Below, piece after piece: positions 47,873-55,481 of a DNA stretch of 64,000 bases. The notes below the pieces were generated by a model. That model saw only the letters and a list, made by a program, of their open reading frames with translations. It was not told where the DNA came from and searched no databases. Made by a program: the position numbers and the translations under genes. The DNA is from BP-464 sp963825415 (GTDB lineage Bacteria > Actinomycetota > Thermoleophilia > Solirubrobacterales > Solirubrobacteraceae): NCBI GenBank assembly GCA_963825415.1, contig CAWGTD010000006.1, positions 434,001 through 498,000 on the forward strand, read 5' to 3'. Numbering within the stretch: the first letter of the stretch is position 1; each line of letters opens with the position of its first letter.

Positions 47873-49616
47873 ATGGTCCAGCGCGCGGCGCCATCCGACA
47901 CCCGCCGTCGCCGCCTCCAGCGGCGGGGCCTCCCCGTGGCCGCCCTCGCCGCCTCCTCGTTCGCGGTCGGGCTGGCCATCGGCGCAGGGCACGTCGCCGG
48001 CGATCAGCGCGTGGCCGAGCGCTTCGCGGCCGCATGGCGCAAGGCCGACTACGCCGAGATGTGGGCGCTGCTCACACCGGAGCTGCGCACGCAGGTCGAC
48101 ACCGCCGCGCTCGCGCGCGCCTACCGCAGGGCGGCGGCCACGGCGACGGTGAAGTCGATGACGATCGGGCGGCCGGAGCACCGCGACCAGGGCGCCTACC
48201 TGCTGCCGGTGGTCGCCCACACGTACGCGTTCGGCGAGGTGCGCGGCAACGTGCGCCTGCCGCTCGTCGGCGCGGGCGAGGAGGCGCGCGTCGACTGGGC
48301 GCCCGACCTGACGTTTCCAGGTGTTCCCCGCGGCAACGAGGTCGAGCGCCGCACCGAACTGCCCCCGCGCTCGGCCCTGTTGGCGCGCGACGGCACGCCG
48401 CTGGCGCGTGGGATCAATCGCAACTCGCCGCTGGGCGACGTCGCACGCGCCGTCGTGGGCGACCTCGGGCCGCCGCTGCCCAAGCGCATCGCCCCGCTCT
48501 ACGCCCGCGGCTATCCGTCCGACGCACAGGTCGGCATCACCGGCCTCGAGCGGATCTTCGAGGAGCGGCTGGCGGGCCGGCCGGGCGGCGAGCTCTTCGC
48601 GGGCCGGCGTGTGCTGGCCCGGACGAAGCCCAAGGCGGCCGGCCCGGTGCGCACCTCGATCGACCCGGACGTCCAGAAGGCCGCGGTCGCCGCGCTCGCC
48701 GGGCGGTTGGGCGGCGTGCTCGCCATGCGCCCGCGCAGCGGCGAGATCCTGGCGGTGGCCGGGATTCCGTTCTCCGGGCTGCAACCGCCGGGGTCGACGT
48801 TCAAGCTCGTGACGATCAGCGCCGCGCTCGAGCGCGGCCTGGCGAAGCCGTCGACGCGTTACGACTTCGCGACCAGCGTGAGGCTCTCGGGGGTCGAGTT
48901 GTCCAACGCCAACGGCGAGTCGTGCGGCGGCACCCTGGCCCAGGCATTCGCCACCTCCTGCAACTCGGTCTTCGCCCCGCTCGGCGTCAAGGTCGGCGCG
49001 CCGGGGCTCGTGGCTGCGGCCGAGCGCTTCGGTTTCGACAAGCGCGCGCCCGTGCCGGGGGCGGCGACGAGCACGATCCCCTCCGCCACTGCGATCGGCG
49101 ACGACCTGGCGCTCGGCTCCTCGGCGATCGGCCAGGGCCGGGTTCTCGCCACCACACTGCAGATGACGTCGATCGCCGTGACGATCGCGCTGCAGGGCCG
49201 CCGGCCGGCGTTCTGGCTGACCACCGGCCACCGGCCGACGACCGACACGCCGCAGGTGATCAGCCCGCGCACCGCCGCGACAGGTGCGGAAGATGATGGT
49301 CGGTGTCGTGAACGGCGGCACCGGCCGGTCGGCGGCGATCTCGGGCGTGACCGTGGCCGGCAAGACCGGCACCGCCGAGCTGCGCACCACCGTGCCCTGC
49401 CAGCCGGTCGCCGACGCACTCGGCGGCGCGGAGTCCTGCCCGGAGAACGCGGTCGCCAACGACCCGACCGACACCGACGCGTGGTTCGTCGGCTTCGCCC
49501 CCGCGCGCACGCCACGCGTGGCCGTCGGCGTCCTGCTGATCCGCTCGGGCGCAGGCGGCGACACGGCCGCCCCCGCCGCCCGGCAGGTGATGATCGCCGC
49601 GCTCCAGCGCCGCTAG
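47873..49616 (+). CDS. Class B-type penicillin-binding protein, single frame break
   Basis: The protein starts with an Arg-rich cytoplasmic end and one membrane anchor (VAALAASSFAVGLAIGAGHV). An NTF2-like MecA_N domain follows (VAERFAAAWRKADYAEMWAL). The transpeptidase motifs are SxxK at residues 308-311 (STFK), SxN at 362-364 (SCN) and KTG in SGVTVAGKTGTAELRT. The KTG part is in a different frame: removing one base near 49281 joins SPRTAA to QVRKMMVGVVNGGTGRSA. It cross-links peptidoglycan. It is divergent from marP, with 61 bp between starts. Confidence 0.82.
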
Positions 49617-50185
49617 ACGTCGAGCACGTCGGTCGCCTCGTCCTCGGGCGAGGCCGACCGGATGGTGAGCTCGAGCGGCCGGTTGTCCAGCGTCTCGCGC
49701 TTGAGGCGGAACAGCAGCTCCATGCCGGCGATCGAGGTGTTGTCGCCCGCCACGGAGTCGGGGTCCGGGGCGACGCCCTCGGGCCGGATCGGCTCGGTGC
49801 TGTAGCGGAACGGATTGCCGGGGCCGATCGAAACGGGGCGGAACTCGTTGCCCTCGGTGTCGGTGATCGTGAAGTCGGCGGTCGGTGCGTGCTCTTCATC
49901 GGTGGGGTTCTCGACCCGGACGAAGACCGCGAACCACAGCTCGTCCTCGGCCAGCGTGGCCTCGGAGGTGGCGATGCCCTCGACGAAGGTGCGGTCCTCG
50001 GAGATCGCGCCCGGGTTGAGCTGGCGCGAGATCTCGACCTGGTACTTCAGCTGGCCGACGTTGAGGTAGATGCCCTCGGTCTCGGCCTCGTGGATCGAAT
50101 CGGTCTTGTTGCCGCACGCGCCGAGCGCCAGCGCGGCGGTCAGAGCGGCGAGCCCGGCGATCAACGATGAGGTCCGGCGGCGCAT
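49613..50185 (-). CDS. Lipoprotein with an immunoglobulin-like domain (DUF4352-like)
   Basis: The 190-aa precursor has an Arg-rich start, a hydrophobic stretch and a lipobox (LALGAC). The mature part resembles the telomeric-repeat/DUF4352 fold: ELWFAVFVRVENPTDEEHAP, then FTITDTEGNEFRPVSIGPGN. Such lipoproteins bind or scaffold other proteins outside the membrane. The stop overlaps the end of the PBP gene by four bases, so the two genes are convergent. Confidence 0.7.
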   Translation of the reverse strand: MRRRTSSLIAGLAALTAALALGACGNKTDSIHEAETEGIYLNVGQLKYQVEISRQLNPGAISEDRTFVEGIATSEATLAEDELWFAVFVRVENPTDEEHAPTADFTITDTEGNEFRPVSIGPGNPFRYSTEPIRPEGVAPDPDSVAGDNTSIAGMELLFRLKRETLDNRPLELTIRSASPEDEATDVLDV

Positions 50186-50198
50186 CAGGCGCGGGATG

Positions 50199-50696
50199 CT
50201 ATCCGGCGGCGACGGTCGCACGAGCCCCGCGGCCACGGTCCTCCTCGAGGATCGAGCGCAGCCGCCGCATCGCCTTGCCGTTCTTGCGGCGAAGCCACGA
50301 GCGCGCCCCCATCGCCTCGCCCAGACGGTCGGCCAGGTTGCCGGGCTCGCTCTCGAACGTGAACGTCACGCGCGTGGTCTCGCCGCCGGCGCCGGGCTCG
50401 AGCTCGTAGGTGCCGAGCGTGCGGATGCGGTTGAACTTGCCCGTCCGACCGACCTCGACGATCCGTCGCGGCGCCTCGACCTCGACGAACGCGACGTCCG
50501 CCCACGGGAAGCGGTTCATCGGGACCTTGGCCCGGAAGCGGGCACCGGCGCCGCGGCCGTAGGAGTCCTCGCGGGTGAGGCGCCAGTCGACCAGGTAGTG
50601 GTCGCAGAACTCCGAATGGTTGGCGATGTCGGCGAGGTACTCGAAGACCTCTTCGCGCGGCCGCGCGATCGTCACCGACACCGACACCGGGTCCAT
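50199..50696 (-). CDS. SRPBCC (START-like) protein
   Basis: The ATG at 50696 opens MDPVSVSVTIARPREEVFEY, the first strand and helix of a polyketide-cyclase/START-like fold. ARFRAKVPMNRFPWADVAFV and YELEPGAGGETTRVTFTFES are the sheet strands, and a basic C-terminal helix (ARSWLRRKNGKAMRRLRSIL) closes it. The ligand is unknown. It sits between the lipoprotein gene and a small zinc-binding protein gene, all leftward. Confidence 0.75.
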   Translation of the reverse strand: MDPVSVSVTIARPREEVFEYLADIANHSEFCDHYLVDWRLTREDSYGRGAGARFRAKVPMNRFPWADVAFVEVEAPRRIVEVGRTGKFNRIRTLGTYELEPGAGGETTRVTFTFESEPGNLADRLGEAMGARSWLRRKNGKAMRRLRSILEEDRGRGARATVAAG

Positions 50697-50707
50697 GCGG
50701 CCGAAGA

Positions 50708-50962
50708 CTACGCGGCGATGCGTGCGGCGGGCTTGACCGCGTGGCCGAGCTCGCTGTGGCGCACGAGCTCGACGCGCTCGGGCTCGCCGACGCGCTGGTG
50801 GCGACACAGCTCGCAGACCACCGACTCGTTCGCGTAGACGTGCACGTGCTCGCCCACCAGCGGCGTGCGGTGGCACACCGTGCACTCGTCGCGGGCGGCG
50901 GTCAGATGCCTGACACCCTTGCGGAGGAGGCCGAGACCGAGGTCGGGCATTAGGCGGCGCAT
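50708..50962 (-). CDS. Small zinc-binding protein (84 aa)
   Basis: The ATG at 50962 starts MRRLMPDLGLGLLRKGVRH; 50950 is an alternative ATG. The core has two Cys pairs (ECTVCHRTP and VVCELCRHQRVG) about 24 residues apart, a likely treble-clef or ribbon zinc site. HVHVYANESVVCELC resembles short domains in actinobacterial proteins that read nucleic acids, but I cannot assign a family. It lies 11 bp upstream of the SRPBCC gene in the same direction. Confidence 0.6.
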   Translation of the reverse strand: MRRLMPDLGLGLLRKGVRHLTAARDECTVCHRTPLVGEHVHVYANESVVCELCRHQRVGEPERVELVRHSELGHAVKPAARIAA

Positions 50963-51151
50963 ACAGGCGATCTTCGGCGCGCGACCGGCGGAGTCCTCCC
51001 CGCCGCGCCCGTCCGAAATGCGTCGAGCAGGGGTTTTTAGGCCCCGTTCAGCCGGGTACGCGACCGTCCCTAGTCGTTTTGACATGGTCGTTAGAATCCG
51101 CACAAGCGGGAGCAGCCGAACGGGCGTCGTCGGCGCCAGAGGGAGTGGGTG

Positions 51152-51736
51152 ATGGAGTCATTGACGGCGGGAACGTTGGCCGGAACCGGATCCTTCCGAT
51201 GCGAGGAGTGCGGCTACGTGCTGACCATGGCCGCCACCGACCGATTGCCCGCCTGCCCCGGCTGCAACGGTGAGAGCTTCGTCCGTGCGTCGCTCTTCGG
51301 CTCGCGCTTCCGGCGCGACGGCGCCGCGGTCGAGTCGCCCGAGACGCGCGCGCGGCTGCTCGCCACCGCGCAGGCCGAGATCGAGCACGCCGGCCAGTAC
51401 CTGATCTTCGAGGAGGCCGGGAACACCCGCGTGGTCGAACTGCGCGGCGACTGGACCCGGATCGGCCGCTCGCTCGCCGCCGACGTGCGGCTCGACGACC
51501 CCACCATCTCGCGGCGCCACGCGCTGATCGTGCGCGGCCCCGACGGTGTGCGGCTGCTCGACGACCGCAGCCTCAACGGCGTCTTCGTCAACGGCGAGCG
51601 CGTCGAGTGGCGGACATTGAAGGACGGCGACGAGATCGTCGTCGGCCGGTATCGGCTGCACTTCCAGGAGCTCGTTCCCGGCCGGGCGCCAAGCCCCGGC
51701 GACCGGAGCGAGACCGAGCTGGAGGCGACCGGCTGA
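51152..51736 (+). CDS. FHA-domain protein with N-terminal zinc ribbon
   Basis: The ATG at 51152 (or GTG at 51149) gives ~194 residues. An N-terminal ribbon (FRCEECGYVLTMA and PACPGCNGESF) comes first. From ~residue 90 an FHA fold follows: DWTRIGRSLAADVRLDDPTI, SRRHALIV, LLDDRSLNGVFVNGERV and DGDEIVVGRYRLHF. These are the conserved Gly-Arg-Ser/His and Asn residues for phosphothreonine binding. It should read Ser/Thr-kinase marks. GGGAG stands 6 nt before the ATG. It lies 107 bp before a ParA gene. Confidence 0.85.
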   Translation: MESLTAGTLAGTGSFRCEECGYVLTMAATDRLPACPGCNGESFVRASLFGSRFRRDGAAVESPETRARLLATAQAEIEHAGQYLIFEEAGNTRVVELRGDWTRIGRSLAADVRLDDPTISRRHALIVRGPDGVRLLDDRSLNGVFVNGERVEWRTLKDGDEIVVGRYRLHFQELVPGRAPSPGDRSETELEATG

Positions 51737-51747
51737 CGTAGAAGCTC

Positions 51748-51810
51748 TGACCGGCCGACGCGCCGGTCAGCGGAGGAGAGGGACAGAGGGGCCCGGCGCC
51801 GCAGCCGGGC
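51748..51810 (+). other. Two hairpins between the FHA and ParA genes
   Basis: One stem pairs tgaccgg (51748-51754) with ccggtca (51763-51769). A second pairs gcccggc (51791-51797) with gccgggc (51804-51810). No T-run follows either. They could terminate the FHA transcript or shape the leader of the ParA gene. Confidence 0.4.
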
Positions 51811-51842
51811 CGCCTCTGCGGCGGACCCGTACTCTTCGAGAC

Positions 51843-52625
51843 GTGGCGGCGCAGACGATCGCGATCCTCTCCCAGAAGGGCGGGACCGGGAAGACCACCG
51901 CGGTGCGCACGCTCACCGACGTCTTTCGCCGCGCGGACCTCGAGGTACTCGCCGTCGACCTCGATCCCCAGGGGAACCTGTCGGACTACTTCGACATCGA
52001 CCCCGAGGCGTCGCCGACCACGGCCGACGTGTTGGCCGGCCGCGCGACGGCCGCCGAGGCGATCCACGACGGGGTGATCCCCGCCAACCTCCAGCTCGCC
52101 GAAGCCGAGCTGTCGCTGGCGGGCAAGATGGGCCGCGAGCTCACGCTGCGCCGCGCGCTGCGCGACGTGGTCGACGACTACGACCTGATCCTCGTCGACT
52201 GCCCCCCGGCGCTCGGCCTGCTGGCGGTCAACGCATTGGTCGCCGCCGACCACGCGCTGCTCAGCACGGAGGCGCAGTACTTCGCGCTGCAGGGAGTCGA
52301 GCAGGCGCTGGAGGTCATCGAGCTGGCGCGCGACGGGCTGAACCCCGACCTCAACTGGCTCGGTGTGGTGTTCAACATCGCCGACATGCGCACCGTGCAC
52401 TCGCGCGAGGCATACGAGTCGCTGCGCGAGCACGTCGGCCAGAAGCTGCTGAAGGCCACGGTGCGCCAGTCGATCGCCTACGCCGAGTCGGCCGAGCGCG
52501 CGATCTCGATCCTCGACCACCGGCCCGACCTGGGGGCCGACTACCTCGCGCTGGCCGAGGAGCTGCTGGACCGGCTGGACCTCCGCGACGCGCGGGCGCG
52601 CGTGCGCGAGCTGCTTCCCGCGTGA
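51843..52625 (+). CDS. ParA/Soj-family ATPase (orphan)
   Basis: The GTG at 51843 gives a 260-aa protein with the deviant Walker A motif (LSQKGGTGKTTAVRTL). Walker A' VDLDPQGNLSDYF and Walker B LILVDCPPALGLLAVNA follow. This is the chromosome or cargo-partitioning ATPase family. No ParB gene and no parS-like site is next to it. The next gene encodes an L,D-transpeptidase and overlaps it by four bases, so it may position an envelope or unknown cargo rather than the origin. Confidence 0.9.
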   Translation: MAAQTIAILSQKGGTGKTTAVRTLTDVFRRADLEVLAVDLDPQGNLSDYFDIDPEASPTTADVLAGRATAAEAIHDGVIPANLQLAEAELSLAGKMGRELTLRRALRDVVDDYDLILVDCPPALGLLAVNALVAADHALLSTEAQYFALQGVEQALEVIELARDGLNPDLNWLGVVFNIADMRTVHSREAYESLREHVGQKLLKATVRQSIAYAESAERAISILDHRPDLGADYLALAEELLDRLDLRDARARVRELLPA

Positions 52626-53380
52626 GGCGGGCCGGTGTGCGCCGGGCGGGCGCGGGGTTGCTGGCAGCAGCCGTCGTCGTGCTCGGCGGGTGCGGCAAGA
52701 CGAGCGCGCCCGCACCGCAGACCAGCGTGCCCACGCCGCCGCCGGCACGGCGCGTCGTCCCGCCCGTGGTGCCGGTGCCGAGAGCCGGCCAGACGCTCGT
52801 GGCCGCGGTGAGGGTGAAGGGGCCGCTGCGCGCGTCGCCGGGTGGACGGGTGCTCGCCCACGCGGGCCCGCGCACGGCCTTCGGCTCGCCCCAGGTCCTG
52901 GCGGTCCTCGGCGTCTCCGGGGACTGGGTCCACGTCCTGCATCCCGGACTCCCCGACCGCCGCGGCGGATGGGTGGCCCTGCGCAACGTCGCTCTGCGGC
53001 CCGCCGCGTGGGCGATCGACGTCGACCTCTCGACCCGCCGCGCCGAGCTGCGCCGCAACGGCCGCGTGTTCCGCACCTTCGCCGTGGGCATCGGCGCGCC
53101 AGGGACGTCGACCCCGGCGGGGCGCTACGGCGTCACCGACCGCCTGAGCGCGGGGCGCAGCAACTCCTACTACGGCTGTTGCGTCATCGCGCTCACCGGC
53201 CACCAGCCCAACGTCCCGCAGCGCTGGCAGGGCGGCGACCGCCTCGCTATCCACGGCACCGACGCCCCGGCGACGATCGGCGCGGCGGCGACGCTCGGCT
53301 GCCTGCATGCCGACGACGCGACGATGCGCGTGCTCGTATCCCGCGTCCCGCTCGGGACGCAGGTCACCATCCACGCCTAG
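52622..53380 (+). CDS. Lipoprotein L,D-transpeptidase (YkuD) with SH3-like region
   Basis: The GTG overlaps the ParA stop (GTGA). A signal peptide with lipobox (VVVLGGC) is followed by a Pro-rich linker and an SH3-like part (SGDWVHVLHPGLPDRRGGWV). The YkuD domain begins near WAIDVDLSTRRAELRRNG. The active site reads AIHGTDAPATIGAAATLGCL, with H and Cys kept. The usual SHGC becomes LGC and the Arg after Cys is replaced (LHADD). It should form 3-3 cross-links in peptidoglycan, but the altered motif leaves activity open. Confidence 0.8.
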   Translation: MRRAGVRRAGAGLLAAAVVVLGGCGKTSAPAPQTSVPTPPPARRVVPPVVPVPRAGQTLVAAVRVKGPLRASPGGRVLAHAGPRTAFGSPQVLAVLGVSGDWVHVLHPGLPDRRGGWVALRNVALRPAAWAIDVDLSTRRAELRRNGRVFRTFAVGIGAPGTSTPAGRYGVTDRLSAGRSNSYYGCCVIALTGHQPNVPQRWQGGDRLAIHGTDAPATIGAAATLGCLHADDATMRVLVSRVPLGTQVTIHA

Positions 53381-54228
53381 AGCTCGCGGACGTCTGCTCC
53401 CTGCGGTTCGAACGGGGCGCGCACGACGCTCGCCCAGCCCTCGGCCTCGCGGCGCAGCCCCTCGACCACCGCGCCGGTCTGCTCGTAGTGCGTCCAGACG
53501 AGCACGGTCGGGCCGGCTCCGGAGATCGTCGCGCCGAGCGCGCCGAACTCCCGCACTTTGTGCAGCAACGCCGCCGAGCGCGGGTAGAGGTGCGCGCGAT
53601 AGGGCTGGTGCAGGCGATCGTCGAGCCCCGCCGAGACCATGTCCCAGTCGCCGAGCGCCAACCCGAGCACGAGCAGCGCGCCGAGGCCGACGTTTTCAGC
53701 TGCGTCGTGGAGCGGCACGCTCTCCGGCAGCGCGGCGCGCGCCTGGCGGGTGCGCACATGCTCGTCGGGCACGACGAGCACCGCCTCCAGGCCCGCGGGC
53801 GGGTCCAGCCGCGCGACTCGATCCGCGGCGCACACCACGAACCCGCCACGCAGCGCGGCGGCGACGTTGTCCGGGTGGCCCTCCAGCGAGGTCGCGTGCT
53901 CGAGCAGGTCGGCGTCGAGCTCGAACAGATGGTCGGCCGCCATCAGGCCGGCGACATAGGCCGCGGCGCTGGTGCCCAGCCCGCCGCTGAGCGGGATGTC
54001 GGACCGGATGCGGAACTCGAAGTCGTTGGGCGAGTGCAGGCGCGCGAAGCCGCGCACCGCCAGGTTGCGCTGGTCGCGCGCGATCTTCAGGTCGGTCTGC
54101 ACCGCGAAGTGCCCGGTCTCCACCACCTCGAGCTCCATGTGGAGCGAGAGCGCGCAGGCGAAGCTGTCGAACCCCGGGCCGAGGTTCGCCGAGGACGCCG
54201 GCACGCGGACCAGCCGACGGCGCTCCAC
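53377..54228 (-). CDS. thrB: Homoserine kinase
   Basis: ThrB phosphorylates homoserine for threonine synthesis. The GTG at 54228 gives 283 residues. GHMP-kinase motifs are VRVPASSANLGPGFDSFACA, IPLSGGLGTSAAAYVAGLMA (ATP loop) and LGATISGAGPTVLVW. The frame stays open through the inserted element upstream, but no conserved sequence is there. The GTG is the first codon after the right end of that element; in the reconstructed ancestor it overlapped the thrC stop. Confidence 0.93.
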   Translation of the reverse strand: MERRRLVRVPASSANLGPGFDSFACALSLHMELEVVETGHFAVQTDLKIARDQRNLAVRGFARLHSPNDFEFRIRSDIPLSGGLGTSAAAYVAGLMAADHLFELDADLLEHATSLEGHPDNVAAALRGGFVVCAADRVARLDPPAGLEAVLVVPDEHVRTRQARAALPESVPLHDAAENVGLGALLVLGLALGDWDMVSAGLDDRLHQPYRAHLYPRSAALLHKVREFGALGATISGAGPTVLVWTHYEQTGAVVEGLRREAEGWASVVRAPFEPQGADVREL

Positions 54229-54395
54229 TAGTGGGTCGTCTCGTGACGTACGGCCGGAAACGGCGAGGCTCCGGCGCCGGATGGCAAGGACGCAGGGAGG
54301 GAGCAATGGCGGCGCCATTGCCCCGACTGAGGACGCCGCCAGGCGGATGCCGGAGACCGTCGTTTGCGGTCAGATGTTGCGAGACGACCCACTAG
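54228..54395. mobile_element. MITE-like palindromic insertion (160 bp, CTAG target duplication) between thrC and thrB
   Basis: A direct CTAG (54228-54231 and 54392-54395) flanks a 160-bp element with 12-bp perfect terminal inverted repeats, tgggtcgtctcg and its complement. Including CTAG the match is 16 bp. The middle is an 8-bp hairpin (gcaatggc/gccattgc, 54303-54321) whose centre falls at the centre of the element. The arms also pair imperfectly along most of their length (for example ccggaaacggcg against ccgcaaacgacg). No transposase is inside, as for a MITE mobilised in trans. CTAG-type duplications are seen with IS5-group elements. Confidence 0.6.
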
Positions 54396-55405
54396 CTCAG
54401 GACCGCCTCCTCGACCGCCGCGTACTCCGGCTCGCACGGGACGACAGCCCCGGCGTGGTCGAGCGCGGTGCGCGGGTCCTTCAGGCCGTGGCCGGTCAGC
54501 ACGCACGCGATGCGCCGCGCATCGCCCGCGCCGTGCGCGAGCAGGCCGGCCACCGACGCCGCGCTCGCCGGCTCGCAGAAGATCCCCTCCGTCGCCGCAA
54601 GCAGCCGCCACGCATCGAGGATCTGCTCGTCGGTCACCGCGCGGACCGCGCCGCCCGAGGAGGTCATCGCGTCCATCGCCTCCTCCCAGCGCGCCGGGTT
54701 GCCGATGCGGATGGCGCTCGCCACCGTCTCGGGCTCGGCGATCGGATGGCCCTCGACGAGCGGAGCGGCCCCGGCCGCCTGGAAGCCCAGCATCGCCGGC
54801 GCCAAGCCCAGTTCCTTGAAGCCGCGCCAGTAGGCGGTGATGTTGCCGGCGTTGCCGACCGGGATGCACAGCGCCTCGAGGTCGTCGAGCTCCTCGGCGA
54901 TCTCGAACGCCGCCGTCTTCTGGCCTTCGATGCGGAACTCGTTGACGCTGTTGACCAGCGCGACCGGGTGCTTGTCGGCCAGCGTGCGGACGAGCTTCAG
55001 CGCCTCGTCGAAGTTCCCGCGCAGCGCGATCACGCGGGCGCCGTGCATCAGTGCCTGGGCGAGCTTGCCGGTCGCGATCTTGCCCTCGGGCACGATCACC
55101 GCCCCGCGCAATCCTGCGCGCCCGGCGTAGGCGGCCAGCGACGCGGCGGTGTTGCCCGTCGAGGCGCAGATCACCACCTCGGCGCCCTCGCGCACCGCAG
55201 CGCTCACCGCGCAGGTCATCCCGCGGTCCTTGAACGAGCCGGTCGGGTTGGCGCCCTCGACCTTCAGCCAGACCTCGGCGCCGACGCGCTTCGAAAGGGC
55301 GGGGGCGTGGACGAGCGGCGTCGAGCCCTCGGAGAGTGAGACGACCGGATCGCCCTCGTCGAACGGCAGCCGGTCGCGATAGCGGTCGATGACCCCAAGG
55401 GTCAC
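54392..55405 (-). CDS. thrC: Threonine synthase
   Basis: ThrC converts O-phosphohomoserine to threonine with PLP. The GTG at 55405 gives 337 residues, the short bacterial form. K59 in NPTGSFKDRGM binds PLP. ICASTGNTAASLAAYAGRAG, PVGNAGNITAYW and SAASVAGLLAHGAG are typical fold-type II motifs. It lies 76 bp after hom. The stop codon is inside the CTAG left of the inserted element. Confidence 0.95.
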   Translation of the reverse strand: MTLGVIDRYRDRLPFDEGDPVVSLSEGSTPLVHAPALSKRVGAEVWLKVEGANPTGSFKDRGMTCAVSAAVREGAEVVICASTGNTAASLAAYAGRAGLRGAVIVPEGKIATGKLAQALMHGARVIALRGNFDEALKLVRTLADKHPVALVNSVNEFRIEGQKTAAFEIAEELDDLEALCIPVGNAGNITAYWRGFKELGLAPAMLGFQAAGAAPLVEGHPIAEPETVASAIRIGNPARWEEAMDAMTSSGGAVRAVTDEQILDAWRLLAATEGIFCEPASAASVAGLLAHGAGDARRIACVLTGHGLKDPRTALDHAGAVVPCEPEYAAVEEAVLS

Positions 55406-55441
55406 CCCTTGCCTCCGTCCGGTCGGCGCTGTCGGAGACGG

Positions 55442-55481
55442 ACGGCGGCCCTCCGGGCCGCCGTGAACGGGCCTTCGGCCC
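55442..55481 (-). other. Two hairpins between hom and thrC
   Basis: A 10-bp stem (acggcggccc / gggccgccgt, 55442-55464, 3-nt loop) is followed by a 5-bp stem (gggcc / ggccc, 55469-55481) that touches the hom stop. In the hom-thrC transcript these would lie just after hom. They may uncouple or stabilise parts of the message. Confidence 0.4.

Noticed and set aside
51079..51084. TTGACA box before the FHA gene
   Set aside because: No acceptable -10 hexamer lies at 16-18 bp, so I did not call a promoter.
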